In this document: one piece after another, positions 1-14,600 of the stretch
Layout: the number at the start of each line of letters is the position of its first letter
Numbering within the stretch: position 1 is the first letter of the stretch
Translations under genes and position numbers: made by a program
NCBI GenBank assembly: GCA_949358305.1
Contig: OX442316.1
Coordinates: 18,352,001 to 18,416,000 of the forward strand
Origin: Strigamia acuminata
Taxonomy: Eukaryota > Arthropoda > Chilopoda > Geophilomorpha > Linotaeniidae
Reading direction: 5' to 3'
Length of the DNA: 64,000 nucleotides
Notes under the pieces: generated by a model
Told to the model about the DNA's origin: nothing
What the model saw: the letters and a program-made list of their open reading frames with translations, nothing else
Databases searched by the model: none

Positions 1-3000
1 GTAATTGTGTGTTTGCATATATGGAGGAAGATGCAGATGGAGGGTTGGCGAAATCGTTGAAGAAGAAAATGTCAGTTATGGTAAATATGTTTGAGAGAAA
101 CGCCCGCTGACCTTGATGGTTCGGTCTGTGTCTGTGCATGTTGCGGGTATGAGAAATGTTGTGCGTAAAGGACATCATGTTGTTTATGAGTAAACTTCTT
201 TGTCTTTTTCAACTTATAAGAAGGAAATCGAGCTCGAACGACTTGTTTACAAGCCAACTCGTTGCCTGTGCTTGTTTATTGATTATTTATGTGAAAAAGA
301 CGAAGAGGGAAGTAGAAAACTGGTCGAATTTGCTGGAAATCCAAGAATAAAGATACGAGAAGTTAATGAATTCTTTTCACAACTTCAACTTGTAATGGGT
401 TTAATAAAGCTAGATTTACGCAAATGAGCGTTTGGCTTAAAAATAGAAGGACTTTAATATTTCATTTCTTGGCTGAACTGTGTGTGTCTAAAATATTAAA
501 GGATTCATTCGGATTTGTTTGCATTTTCTGTTGACGCTTTTGCGTATTGTTGAAACACTTTTTTATTTGTACACGTTTGGCGGAAACTCGGGTTCATGAA
601 TATTTTACAAGAGGCAAGATTTAAAATGCACATTTCATGCACGATTGAGACAAGCGAAAAAGTTAAATTTCTATTTTTTTTCAACTTTTTCTAGCTGTCA
701 TTTCACTTATTTCAGACTGATTTTAATAATTTACACGTAATTTAACATTTGTGTACTTTGTAAATGGAAAAGTAATTCAAAATTTATTTAAGAAATATAG
801 GGCAGTTTTTTTTTCTTTTTCTTTTTTTCTTTTTCTTTATTTTTTTTGGCTTTAATTTGATCAAGATGAGTGGAAATATTTTAACACTATGGATTAGTAA
901 TGACTTAAGTCGTGCAGTGACATTAAGTGCTCACGATTTAATGGTTTGTGCATTGCATGCGACAGGTCTGTTAATTCTCTTCAAATGGGTGGAATTATTT
1001 CTTAGATGTGTACATGTTTATCTTCAAGTTAAATTAATAACCTCTTCTCTCATTGGCTTCATTTCTTTAGTAATGATGTCCACTAAATCAGTAATTTTTT
1101 TTACTGGGGTTTAAGTGCTGGGAGAAGGGAGTTCCTTGTGTTTACAGGCAATTTGTACCAAGCTGTTTTTTTTTAAAAGAAAGACTATACAACTATCAAT
1201 AATGTTTTTTTTTCTTTCTTTCTTCTTTTTTTTTTCTCTGTTATTTAAGACTATGAATCTTTCTTTGCGCAATAAATCTAGATTTTAATGAATTTTCCGA
1301 TTTATTTTTCATTTTTTCTTCATAGAAAAAGAATACGGTTTTTTTTTTTCTATTTTTCTTTTTTTTTTTTCTTCTTTTTTTAAGTCCATTTGATTGGTTT
1401 TTGGAAATATTGTTTTATTCAAATTTAAAAAATCATAATAATAATAATAATACTTTCTCTCTCTCTCTTCCGCAACCCATTTGTCATTGAAATTTGTTTT
1501 GAAAAAAGGTTGAAATTGTGCGTGAAAAGATTAAAATGGAATGTGAACGGAAATGTATAATAACCAATGAATAAATTTGTATAGTGGAAATTGCACGTTT
1601 AAAATGTTCTTTTTAAATTTAAATAGTTTAAAAAATAAATAATATTTTTTTTATTTTTTTTATTTTATTTTTTATTTTTTTTTAAAATTAAATTGCAATC
1701 ATAAATAATTCGTATGTGTGAATTTGTGGAATTTAGATAAAGTATAGGTGTTGTCCCCTAATTAAAGAGATTGAATCTTGTCGCTATTTAAACCGTACAA
1801 GTACGTAGGAGATAAAGTTATACGAAAATTAGCTAATTGCATTTTTTTGTTGCACTTTCTGGTCATGATTTGAGCTTAGATACATTTTGTGTACTTTTTT
1901 TTCTCGTTAATTCTTGGAAGCGACTAATTACAGAGAGAAAAAGCTATGAAAGGTTGAGCACGCAATGGAATTTAGTCTGGAAATCGAGATTAAATTCACG
2001 AGTAAACACTAGACTGTAATTTACTTGTGACTTTTTCTTAATGAAACTTAGGAAGTTTTAATTGAATTTTTACCTTTGCAAAATTGATGTGAATGCAATT
2101 AGACCTAAGTGATTGTCAAAAGGATTGTTTTCACTTTCGCCGACGCGTTTTTTGCGCCGATGAATATTGACTTTAAAGGGGAAAGCGCGGATCCCCTCTT
2201 TGGACCCCCATTTTGCCTAATTGGCAGCCACCAACTTAGATATTAATAAAAGTGCAGTAATGGGATGTTGTGCTAAGCCCAGGTAATATTGGTCCAACGC
2301 TTTTATTATTCAGATTTATGAGAGATGGAAGCACTTTAGTTTTACCCTCCGTAGTGCATTCTCAAATTAAATTCTAGTGAAATATCGGCTTAAGTCCAAT
2401 ATTGACACAACTCGCGTGATACTGCCCTATTAGCTTTCTTTTTCTTCCCATTTTGTGCTTCGCAATGGGCATAGTAAACACATTGATGCAACATAATTTC
2501 GAGAAATGTTGTTGCAAAATGACTTTTTAAAGCAGATGATGTGTTTTTCAATTCCTCCATTTGCCTGATTATTACGAGATAAATTGCAAAATGCAGCAAA
2601 ATCGCTTTAGTGCTCTAATCGTCGCCATTGATTGCAGGTTTGTGTTGGCGCTGCTCACGTTTGGGCACAGACCGATGCAAAACCATCATTTCCCACTTGC
2701 GTTTGTCATATTAGATTAAAAGTTTCTGTTTTTTTTTTTAGTAATAAAACTGAGGTTTGGTTATCTGCCAGTGATTTCCGTATTTCCTTTGTTGATTACC
2801 ATGCAAGCGGAACTCTGCTACTTTTTTGTTTAATGGGATTCATCTATCCTGAAAGTTTTTTTTTTAAAAAAAGACATTATAAGAGTGGGGGGGGGGAGAA
2901 GCAACCATTCATTTGCTCGTTTGAGGAAATGCGATGCATCAACTTTGGTTTCTTTTTCCATTTAAATTGCTAATATTTCTCTCCTTGTTTTAATTTTTTT

Positions 3001-5614
3001 TTTTTTTTCGAAAGTTTATTCGAAACACTTTTGCGGGAAAAACGATATGAGAATTGCAGAATATCCTATTTCTTTGTAAAAGATATATTTCAAGGGATAA
3101 TTGAAATGCGTTTTCCTAGAGTGGTTTCTATTATGTATGTGCCCTCTTAGGGGGTCCAATAAAGATGAAAGAAAAGACAGGATAGAGAGAGAATGGGGGT
3201 GGGGGAAAAAAATGGTGGAATCAAATTTGCATGTGGGGAATTTGAAGGGCGCTCATTAATAGAATGAAAACTCACGCCCTCATTGATTTCATAGGCGGCC
3301 ATCTTGACAAAAGCCAAGTTTAATAATTCACCTCTAGCCAAATGCTGTTTTTGACATTCTTCCTTCCATTTCTCTCTTTTGTTTGCCGAGAATTCGCTTT
3401 TGTTTGTGTCACACGACGTGAATTAGGTCGGTTTTTCATTTCACTCTTCTATTTGCAGTAATTGGCTCTCCCAATGAGACTCGATAATAAAAAGGAGAAG
3501 GGAGAGAAAGAGAAGAGAGTGGGAATTCAATAGTGTCTGTTTGCTTGTTAGAATCGGATCTAATTACCATAATTTGCGAATAAAGTTTGCGAGTTGAGTT
3601 TAAAATGTTTGCTAGTTGGTGGACGCAACATGAGACCATAAATGAGATTGAAAACGGTCGGTGGACTGAGTATATTTCCTTTTAATTCTAGCGAACACGA
3701 TTAATTGTCATTATTTTAGTGCGTAATGGTCTCTTTAGCAGAAAGGAAGAAAAGACGACACGAAAGGCGCCGATGGGATGGAGAATAAGCGCGAACATGG
3801 AAGCAAGTAGCAGCAGCAGTTCTCTGAATGAGATCGTTTTCTTTTATTGCTCTTCATTTCTCATTGTCGAAAGCGAGTAGGGAATTTAAAGAAAAATGTC
3901 AGGATATTGGGACGAGAGAGAAAGAAAGAAAGAGACCAAGAGAGAGAGGGCAACTTGTAATTAGGATTTTTTTTCTCTCTTTCTCTGTAAGAATAAAGTT
4001 TTTTGTATGCACAATTTCCGATGTGATGAAATTTGAAGGAAATCCTGACGATTTGGCCCTTAGTTCCTGTCGGTGTTATGCATCATTTGTCGTTGTTCGA
4101 CGGCATCCATCAGCATTTTACGATTCAACAGTTGTTCCGAGGGGTTTTTGCCAGAAAATCGCACTCGTTTAAATAGATTCAACCACTTAATTCGAGGTTT
4201 CGATATTTTTTGTTTGTTGGACGAAGAAATGTTCTTGCAGTTCGAAAATTGAATTATATTGCGTCGTTTTTCGGTACGTGGAGGCCATTAAAGAGATTAT
4301 TTTGATTTAATATTGCTATTATAATCGTAATAGTTGCCGGGATCATTAATCACGACGGCGAAACGTCCTAAAAACTCATCTGACAAGAAAAAAAACCACA
4401 AAATACTGTAAAAGCGAATGGTTACTCCACTTGCTTGTGTAGTACATCAATAGGGGGCGTGGTTAGTGTCGAGGTTGTATTTCAACTCTTGATTAAATAT
4501 CGAGCTTTTTCAAGTGCGTGATGAAATTTTTAAAGGAAAAGTACTTTTGTTTTTAGTTTGGAATTTATTTTTTATTTTTTTTAAAATAAAGTTTGGTTTC
4601 GTAATGGGGTCAGTTAATTAGCATGCGAGGTCGTGGTAATGAGGAAGATGTCCCGAAATTGATCGCTTTCTCGAGGCATTTTGGAAGGAAAGAAAAAAAA
4701 AGAGCAATTTTTATGAGATGATAATGAAAGGGTACCAACTCTAATCACGTCATCTATAATGTCAAATAAATTTAAACGCCATAATAATTGAACGAGAAGC
4801 AAATGATTATTAGTGCGAATACCATTTTCACTTTTAAATCGGTGATTTATGTGGCGTTGCTGCACTAAAATTCTTATTTCTATTTTTTTGCTTTTAAATT
4901 GCTGTTTATCTCGTCATCTCGACTATCGACATCTTGATTACTTCTTGAAATATTAAGGTGTAATTATGGTTGGTATTCGTTCATGAGTCTGGAAAATAAG
5001 TGAGTAAATATGTGGATAATGTCTATTTGTATGGAAATATTGAAATTGCATCGGAAATGAGATGTGCAGAGATATTAAATGTCAGTAAACCGGTGCTAAT
5101 TTATACATAGTTTCCTATTTTGTAGTATTTTTCAAGGAAGGAAATAATTATGGAAAATTTTTCATCTTCAGGAATGGAAATTTTTATTTTTTTTTATTTC
5201 ATTCAAAATTTCATTCAAATTTTAACCTTTATTTTAACGATTTTCTTTTACGGTATTTGAGCGACAATAAAAATTTTCATCAACGTAAAAGATTTTTTTT
5301 GTAAAGCGTGAGTGGAATTTCCAACAAATTCAAGTGCAGTTTAATACGTTTCTGGAGGAAGAAACGAAAAAAGGCATTTTTATCTAGTTGGGTCGTGATT
5401 TTTTCGAAGGTTTTTTAAGCGTAAAAATGTAAAACTGTAAAAATGGGTTGACCTTACCTCGCGTGTGCAGTGGGATTTATTGAGAGTGAAAAACAAAGCA
5501 ATATTTTAGGCTATTTTCGATGCGCTTTGTGACATAGCATTTTATGATGATTACATATTGATTGTCCTTGTGGTGAAACCCTCTAACTCGTTTCTCTTTG
5601 GCTTTGTGTTGTAG
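1..5614. other. gene-poor AT-rich DNA, no gene recognised
   Basis: No ORF here resembles a known protein, and I found no pair of phase-compatible exons. The sequence is rich in T runs and simple repeats: an ATA tract at about 1433-1452 runs straight into a CT tract at 1455-1469, and TTTC/TTTA-type runs are common. It could be intergenic or a long intron of a gene lying outside the window. Confidence 0.5.
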
Positions 5615-5822
5615 GCAATGCCCCGTGTGCCAACGTCCCTGACACGTCGCGGTGACACCAGTCCATGACGAATGCGGGAATGATTGGCACAAGTCGACGG
5701 AGTCGATAAGGGAACCATGCGACCGATGGCCAACAAACCGACGTCACGCCGTTCGCGCTCATCGTTCTTGGAAAATGGCCTCCTAAATTTCCGTGTTAAT
5801 GGCTTTTTCTCTTCACGCCGTT
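5615..5822 (+). other. exon-like patch of unknown gene (possible 5' coding exon)
   Basis: The block is bounded by a good acceptor (T-rich tract ending GTAG at 5611-5614) and a strong donor (GTAAGT at 5823). It is clearly richer in G and C than its surroundings. An ATG at 5717 opens 35 codons plus one base up to the donor (protein begins MRPMANKPTSRRSRSS), so it could be a 5' UTR plus first coding segment spliced in phase 1. I do not recognise the peptide and found no partner exon. A chance pair of splice-like sites is possible. Confidence 0.3.
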
Positions 5823-6356
5823 GTAAGTGGATTTTTCTATTTTCCTCGTAAATTAGTACGAGTTTGTTAATAAATTCTACCGAGCGCGGTTTTGCAAGAA
5901 ACTTTTACTTGGCTGCACTGCAATACAATACAATACAATACAGATCGGGGGAGGTTAGGCGAGAAAAGGAATAGGATAGGAAAGGAAAGGAAAAAGGATG
6001 GAAAAAGGAATTTTGTCTTTTTCTTGCAAAATATATCAAGTTGATTCGTTTTGACGTTTTGTCACTGATGGTATAAAAAGCGGTGTTGTAGCAAAAAGAG
6101 GGGGGAAGAAAAACAACGATTTTCTGTCACAATATTTCAAAGATTACGCGTGGGTACTTGCGAATTTCTCGCGGAAAAAAGAAAAGAAATGAAAGTGGGG
6201 AAAAAGACACGGAAAAGTAGACAGAGGTTGTAACTTTGCTGCTTTTTAAAATTTTTATTCTTGTGATTGAACATGTTTTTTTTCTTTTTTCTTTACGGTA
6301 TTTCTTTATTTTTTTCTCCAACATCAAAGAAGATGGAAAAGTGAGGCGAAAGAAGT

Positions 6357-6640
6357 TTAATTTACTTCTTGCAACAGATTTGGGCTTGAACCAAATTGGA
6401 ATACTGAGGAGACGTGATGTAAAAAGGCCCGTTGCCTCTTTGATGTAGTAAATCGTTTTGCTTTGACCTCCATCCCATGTAAAAGAATTGATCTGCGCTC
6501 GATTCGTGACACGTCGAACGTTAAGGCGAATGCCACTAGAGAATGTATCAGCAAAGTACTTGCATCCATCACGCGAATTGCGCCAACCACCGCGACTGAG
6601 AAAGAAAATGTCATTAAACACAGACAGAATAAAGAAACAA
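6357..6640 (-). other. coding-like patch, identity unknown
   Basis: Base composition changes sharply here from AT-rich to mixed, and several frames stay open on both strands. On the minus strand an acceptor-like TTTCTTTCTCAG precedes a frame containing WRNSRDGCKYFADTFSSGIR, whose residue mix looks protein-like. I cannot assign a family or a convincing donor. It may be an exon of an unrecognised gene, a decayed fragment or conserved non-coding DNA. Confidence 0.2.
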
Positions 6641-8650
6641 GTCGCCCTTTTTGTTTTCGATATCAATAAATCATTTAAACTTGTCCGAGTTTGTTGTTTT
6701 ATTAGCAGTTGACGGCGTATCATTCTTGTCGAACACGACTGGGGGTTTCCACTGATTAATGAACGTGTAACCCTTGTGTGGTTTTCTTTTTCAACTCACT
6801 TTCTCCATCTTATTCAAGCGCAGCCCTCTTTCCCTCTCTCTTTTTTCATGCTGCTTTTTCCCTTTACTCGTGCTGTTAATGCTTGTGTCGAGTCATAATC
6901 GGGACAATTTGAAACCTCATCACAACGACGGCTCTTGTACCGACTTTGTAATGTGGGCAAATAAATCAGGCAAAGTGGAAATCGTCGCAGCTTGCGACAC
7001 AAATCTCCTTTTTTCTTTAACGAAATTATAGCAAACAAGATGGTGCCACGCGAGTTTCATGCACTGCATTGCAGTTCAATAAAATAGCAAATAGCACTTG
7101 TGTCATGACGAGGCTTGCAATATATTCTTTTTCTTTCTTTCTTTCTTTCTTTCTTCGTCTTCATCTTTTTATGTTTGTTCTATAAATTTTTTCAGGCGTT
7201 CGATAATTTGGTCCAGTAAATTGTGGGCAAATGCCCCTTTACTCCGACGGGTTTTAATATGCTTTAAAAAGAACGGAGAAAGCTTTTAACTATCGAAATC
7301 AGGGACGTGGATGCACTCTATTAATTTAAAACGCCATATGCGTACTGGAAATGCGCTTAACGAGAACGGAACGAGGTATTAGTGCAAAATATGCAAAGGG
7401 CTCTTTGCAAGGGCCTCCAACTAGCTGAAAATTTGTAAAATAAAATCGCGGGAGCTGCTGGGGTTCTTTTTTATTTTGGATAATTTGCTCGTAAATGTCG
7501 GCAGTGAGTCATTATTTGGTTTTGTGGGCAAAAATATGGGTTAAGTGGGCGCAAGTGATGTGTATTAAGTAAAGGGCTATTTAATGTTTAATTTTTTTTT
7601 TATTATCATTATTGAATGGGGAATGGTGAAATTGTAATTTGACCTAATGGAGAGATTTTTTTAAGTGTGTGTGTGTAAATTTAAAGGTGTAATGAAATGG
7701 AAACCATCAAGTTTGAAGTTCCGCTTTTTCTATTTTTGTCTAAATAATTATAATAATATCAGGAAAATATTATTGTTTTGTTTTAATGACATTTTAATGC
7801 GTAAGAAACTTGGCGTGGTAAATTTGAATTTATGGCTTTTTATTTTTTCTTTTTTTATTAATAAAAAGCAATTTAAAACATGTGGTGGAAAGAGATGAGG
7901 CAGTCATGGTTCGGAGTAAGTCTAATCTGATTATCAGTGGACAGAGTTGCGAAAAGCGTGCTCTCGGTTCGGACGATACAGCTGTTAGAATCACGATTTC
8001 GACCAAGAATTCTAATTTAACGGCTACAAAAATCTCGAGAATATTTTTTTCGTTTTTCTTTTTCCTTTTCTTTTACCCGCCTCCTGCTTTCGATGTGCTG
8101 ATAAGTTCCACGACTTGATAGTGCGAGCACACAAAAGTGGGTAATGGGAGTAATCAAAGGAGGAAAAACTGTGGAAAAACGAACAAGAAGAGTGAAGATT
8201 AAGACTTTGCGAGAGTTTATTGAAAAAGAAAATATTTTTTCTTTTTTCGTCTTCCTTTTTCTGCACCAAAGATCAAAGATTCAAAAGGGTTTTGAATTAA
8301 TGGATTTGAATGTTGTGTAATTGAATTGTTCTTGGGTTATGAAGGACAATGGGTAATAAAAGTTGAATAGCTCTCTGAAGTTGTTTAGGAGGGGGTGGTG
8401 AAGAAAGGGTCACTGTATGTTTCAAGTTGTGTCAAAGATCTTGAAATAAAAGTATAATAAACACTTAGGCTTATATTTATTTTATGATTTCGTGGGTTGT
8501 GTTTTGGTGTGTGAGGGTCATGTGTCGGAGCTGAGAAATGTAAAATGGGATTTTGGTAGCTGTGATGATGGATGGGTGCACGCAGAAAGCATGTCATAAA
8601 ACACGGATTCATTAATTGGAAAAAGGAAATTTTCTTTTTTTCCTCGTGAC

Positions 8651-8674
8651 TTTTTTTTTTTTTTTTTTTTTTTT
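8651..8674 (+). repeat. poly-T homopolymer (24 bases)
   Basis: This is an uninterrupted run of 24 T, the longest homopolymer noticed in the window. It may be an old poly(A) tail in reverse orientation, but no retrocopy body is visible next to it. Confidence 0.9.
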
Positions 8675-11600
8675 GTTTCTCTGATCTCAAATCTTCTTAA
8701 ATGATAAGAAAATTAAATTCAAGGAAGTTCTTGCGTCTTGGTGCAAATTGAAAATGAGCAATGTGTTTCTTTTGGTCGTAAAGATGATTAAGGAAGCACT
8801 AGAATTAGTTCAATTTAATTGTGTCACAGATTTCAATTTTTTTTTTGTGTGTGAAAAAAAAAAATATAATGAAGTTTTCTTTAGTTGGGGTTATGCAAGT
8901 GTTGCTGTTTGAGATTTTTTTTAAAAAAATTGAGGAATGGTGTGATTGATTTTTTTTTTTTTTTTAGAAAAAAAAAGATACAATAAGTCACTTGAAAGTT
9001 TATTGAAGTTATATTTTCGACAGCAATTGAATTCGAAGTGAATTACTTGTCTTTTTTGACGTTTTTCTTTTCGCCGAGCACGTAATTATTTTCTATATTT
9101 TTTTTAATAGTAGGCTACATGAAAATATGATGTATTAAATTAATGATGTTAGCATTGCAATTATTGATGGAAGGGTTTCGTGATTAATGTTAATTTCACG
9201 TAATGATATAATTACATATTCAATATCTGGGCTTTTTATTATTAGTAGTTTGTGCGAGCAAATATGGGAAGCCGAGCGCGCGTGGAAGGAGAGCAATAGG
9301 ATTAACGATCTGCATTATTCTGTTGCTTTACTCGTTATTGTTACAAAGGGCATGAAAATTGTATTTCTATTTCGGGATGATGCTAATAGCAGGGTAGAGA
9401 AGCCCTGAGCACGTGAAATCTTGGAAACGAGTTGAGGTAGGGTCAGCAACCCTTTGGGTTCAGCTAGCTTCACTGATGATGGGCAGCATGGATTATTAGG
9501 AGGGGGGAAAACGAGACAAAACGAATCTCCAAACACATAATATAATATGATTTGAGAAATATTTTGTAAAAGTTAAAAAATGGGCTCGTTTCTTTGAGAG
9601 ATGAAAACGCACCTTACAATTTGAGGCTTAGTTGATTATAGCTGTTTAGTTTTTTGATAGTGGAATTGATGTTATCTGCGCAAAAAACTCATGCAAAACA
9701 TCAAGTTGTCAGGAGAAGATTACTTTTCACTTTATACACAGCGGGTAGATGCAAACGAGAAGATTGTCATATTTTTTTTTCGCTTCTCCTTCGCAGTCTG
9801 ACTCAGCCAAACGCCCGTTTGCGTTTTCAAATTTCAACGTTGACTTTTCTGTCAGATTTCTGCACACTTTTGGCCAGCTGAGTCGCTGACGGCGATTTCT
9901 CTTAAAACGAAAAAGAAAAAAGGAAAAAGGCAAACTGCTATTTATCAAGTAGGTCTTTCTTTCTTTTCTCTTCTTTCTTTTTTCTGTCGGGGTAGAAAGT
10001 AAGAGTTGGAGTACAAGTGGGGATAGGTAACTCGCATTTCGCTCCATAAATAACAGCACGTCTTATCGTTGTTTGCGGCTTCTAGTCGCCTCGCATTTAT
10101 CAGTCGATGCGCATGGATTCCCTCGGAGGAAAAGGAGAAACAGAAACGAGCAGCGAAACTGTAATTACGACAAAGTTCGGGTCGCGCTTCGGGTCATCAT
10201 GTTCGTGTCACTTTTTTACACGGAGCCGAGCTCGCGGAACATGTGGTATGTTTATAGCGCACATGCAGCGCATATGTGTCGTGATTTATTGCTTTTAATT
10301 GAGTTTCGTAATGCGAAATGGCGTACGGTTTCTTTCTTTTTGTTTTGTTTTAACTCGCTCGTGTCGTTGAAGGAAAATGCGGAGAAGGAGAAACGATCGA
10401 ATTGATCATCGCGATGGCATTTGGTTGATTAGAGTGAAGTTGGCGTGCGCCATGAGCATTTTGGCCGAGAATTAAAGGCTCCATCCAGTGTGGATGGATA
10501 CAGATGAGCTGTCAGGAGCATACGTGCCACAGGCTTGACCTTCTTAATGGTAATGAGGGAAATGTTGTAAGCCTTGCCTAATATGATGACTCCTTCATGC
10601 ACACAAGTCTCAAACCGAGTTATAATAAGAGTACGTGGCGAGATAAATGTGTTTACATGCACTGCGCAAGGGCAAAAGTTGTGCTTGGACTTCTCGCGCG
10701 CACGCAAACTTCCGCCATTCATTTCTCTAGTGGATAAACTGCTGGCCTTAGCCCATGAATCTTGAGAAGTTATGAATATTTGAGCGAGGAAGCTGTCATT
10801 GCAGGGGTGCGCTTGTCTCTGGCTTTAACCACAACGCCAATTATGGAAATATTGCGCTTATTTTTCTGCAGGTAGTGCGAATGAATTATCGCCATAGTTC
10901 TGTTGACATTTGTGAATTGCGCCTTTTTCTTTAACTTGTTTGCTATTTAAATTTTTATTCCGATTTTCCTGTCGGTCGTGCGGAAATCAAAGATGAGCCA
11001 TTTTCTGATTATTAAATGTGAGATTTTTCTGTTTGAAGATTGAATAATTTCTTTTTTTTAACTTGCGTATTACACGCATGAGTTTCTTCTCTTTTTCTTG
11101 GCGTTAATCAAAGAGAAGATTTTTCTTCTTTTTTTTTTTTACTTTCACTTTATTTTATGGATGAGTTTTGTGTGTGGTAGCAGGACGGGGTGGAGTCGAA
11201 TAGAACAAATTTCTCTGTTCAAATAGAGAGGGGGCTGTTAGAGAAGAACGTGCCAACGCCCACACATTGCGTGCCGTGCCTCGTTTTAGAGAGGAAATTA
11301 TCGAAGCTTTTTTTTTTCTTTCTTTTTTTTTTCTTTCAAAAGAGTGGAAATGATTTGTTGATCGAAAAGCCATTTGCAATATGCGTAAAAGGCGCGGATT
11401 TCTATTTTGTCTTTATGCGTGTGCAAAGTGATTGGATAAATGTTGTTTTAAAGCGCAGCGTTTATCACGGGGTTAAAAACAAGCAACGGGATGAGATTAC
11501 TACACATGCCCAGACTGAATACATAAAGGGAATGAAATGGATGCGTGCGCAGCACATGCACAAACACAAACACTTGTTATATTCGCTAATTTATTTCTTT

Positions 11601-14600
11601 TTTAAGGTAAGCACTAAGGAAGCTGAATGCTAAACGCTCTTTTCGTCTCTTCTCTGCTTCGCTCTCGGTGTTTTATAGTTGAGAATGAATCATTTTGTTC
11701 TTTTACTTTACAGTTGCCAATGCTTTCCGTGCCAAAGGAGTTGGTGAAGACTGAGAGGAGGATTCGAAAGTTAAGAAGCGCTTGGATTCCATTCCTTGTT
11801 CAGATAGGGCGACCATGCCCTATTCTGGTTCGAGTCCAATTTTTTTTTCCTGCAATGAATCATGGGCTTTAAAATCAACATTCTGACTCAGTGTACGGAG
11901 TAAGTAAGTCCAAAGTTTGATTTATTATTTAAAGATTTGTGTAAAGAACGGTCTGAGCCATTATGAAATATCTTTTGTGGCGAGGGAGATTTTTTTGAGA
12001 TTTAATTTATGTGCGGGACGGCGACTTTGGTCATCGAGGAAAATAATTTAAAAAATTTAATAAGGTCGGAAAGCAAAGCGCTTGGTTGTTGAAGTTCGCT
12101 GTTAGTCTCGTGTTGGAAGGATTAATTCGGTTTGGCATAACCGGATCTATTTGATTCGGATTAAGATTGAAAATCTGGTTTTTAAAGGGAATAAACTTCG
12201 GTTAAAGTTTTATTTATTTTTTGTTTGACGTTTCAAGTTGAAAAAAAGGGAAAGAATGTTCCGTTTTGAACTCTCTTACAATACAATGCAAATTTTTTTT
12301 CTTCTCAAGATTATGACAGAAACAAGTTTGATGGTGTGCTGAGTGCAAAATGACAAATGTTTTTTTTTTTGGTTTTTTTTTTTGGTTTTGTGAGGTCATT
12401 ATCCTAGAGTGACGAAAATGAAGTTGTGGACTGGGATTTAATTGAGTTTATCTTTTTTTTCTGTCTTTTGAGTGTGATGGGAAAAGAGAATGTCTCATTG
12501 AAGATGTAATTTAAACCAGTAGCTAAGTGTTTTTCTTTTTTCTTTTTTTTTTCCTTTTTCGTCTTTTGGTAAATATTTATTTTGCGACGACTCTTGGAAA
12601 CACAGCAGCTCAAAATTCGACCGCGATGGAAAAAATTCCTTTTTCCACGTTTATCATTAATCACTTTGCCAAACTGACAGACCTGTCATGCAAACAAACA
12701 AAAGCTTGTTAAGAAACCTTTAGAAAACCCGAAGAATAAAAAAAAGAAATATGCCATATTTAAATGCAACGTCAATTTAAAAAAGAAAAAAAAAAGTTTA
12801 AATTTGTTTTTAAAATTTGCTCGAGTCTAATTTTAAAAATGGTGATTAAAAAAAGTGCGAGCGCGCCAAGAGCTCGGCTTTAATAATTTTAGTGGTTAGT
12901 GAGAAATGAGACAGTAATTACGTCGGAAGATTCCTAATTACAAAAAGTGGAATGTGTATCGCATAGGCCACCATTAAGCATATTTCATGCATTATTGAAG
13001 TCATTTAAAAGTTGGGCTATGGGAACGTGAAGTGAGTTTGGGGTGCCATGAATCAGAATCAGCTGGTGACACCTCCAGCCTCGGATGCTGGCATTTTTTC
13101 ACGCAGCGCCCTATAATCATTGGCTAAGGTGTAATTGTGGCAGCGATTGCTCACACTGCAAGTCTACTGGGTTGGTTTGATGATCAGCCATGGGGATTAA
13201 TAGAGCCGATGCAATTAAGCCCATCCATAATGACGACGCACGCCCTGCACCCCTGGCAAGTGCCAACACACTTGCATAATCAACGTTTCTTCAACTTTTT
13301 CTCGCTTTTACTTTTTCTTCGTCCGAGTCCGATCAATTTAATGATTAAATATTTGCAAGTGCCACGTTTATTGCACGTTTTTTTTAATTTTCGGGAACGG
13401 GGGGTGGTTGTATCAGCTGGAATTCGAGTGCTGTATGTTGAGTTGGTCGTTCCGATTCTCATTAGTTTTGAACACGACGTGGAATTTATGGCGAGCAACC
13501 TTTTCGACTTTTGGTGCATGAGAAATTGCCATCTCCTTCTCCCATCTTTTCCTCCAAAACCTTGGTCGGGATTAGAGTGAGAGAGTGAAAAGGAAGTCAT
13601 TAAGGAGCCACGGTGATGGCATCCTTGGCAGGAAATTTTTATGAATTTCCTTGTAGCTGATGCGCTCCACACTTTTGCTTTAAATTGCTGACGGAATCTA
13701 TGTGAGTTGATATCGTAAAAATTATCCTTTTCCCTATCTTATTTCTTTTTCCTCTCTCTCTCTTTTTTTTTACCTCGTTTTTTCTTCTCAGACGCCCACA
13801 CGTCTAATTTCTATACCGAGGTAGTGCTTGCTGGAACTGGAAATCCAAAATTTACTCCACAAAGTCTGCTGCCGCTAAATGAGCAATAAAAATTTTATCG
13901 TCCTTAATTGCTATACTTGTGTACACGGCACTGCCATTTGGAGCAAAAAAAATATAATTTTTACATAAAAAAAATGAAATAAAGATGCGATTTTAGACTT
14001 TTTTTTCTAGTTTTTCTTAAACAAATTTAAAATTAGATTACGTATTTTTAAATAAAAAGGAGGAAAAAATGTGTGCCCTGTGTGGATTTACAACAGGAAA
14101 TGCAAAATTGCACTTGTAAAGTAATAAAAATGAATGTTAGGCGTGGAGAAGTCTCACCTTTAAATTTGAAATGAGTGATGATGCAGAGAGGTAGGGAAAT
14201 TGTAAGATGTGAGTTTAATTAAAACAATGTTGATTTATAGTAAGGAGGAGTGTTTGAAGCAATAAAGAAGAAAGGGAGGAATATATTTGTTGCCATAATT
14301 TTCGATATGTTTAAGAGCGAGAGAGAGAGCGAGAGCGAGACATTTTTAATCCATTTTCGTCATTTTCCACTTGACATTGCCTGTTAATCTTGGTTAATTG
14401 CCGTTGTGATTGTATCGAAGTCAGGCACGAAGCTAGAAATTATTTAAATTCACTGCTAATTCCCACGGTTTCCTGTGTAATTGATGAGTAAAGTTGCATG
14501 TTCGATTTTGGGTCCAATATTATGCGTTCGGTTGTTTAATATGCAATCATTATTTATGAGTTTGTCGATGCTCCGTGCCCTCGCTTCGTAATTGAATGGA

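Noticed and set aside
11800-11840. tRNA-like T-arm (GGTTCGAGTCC)
   Set aside because: Only three of five T-stem pairs form and there is no matching acceptor, D or anticodon arm; it is followed by a T run.
12404-12664. Lys-rich ORFs here and elsewhere (for example 8385-8690, 9727-10059)
   Set aside because: They translate A/T homopolymer tracts and show no protein-like composition or family match.
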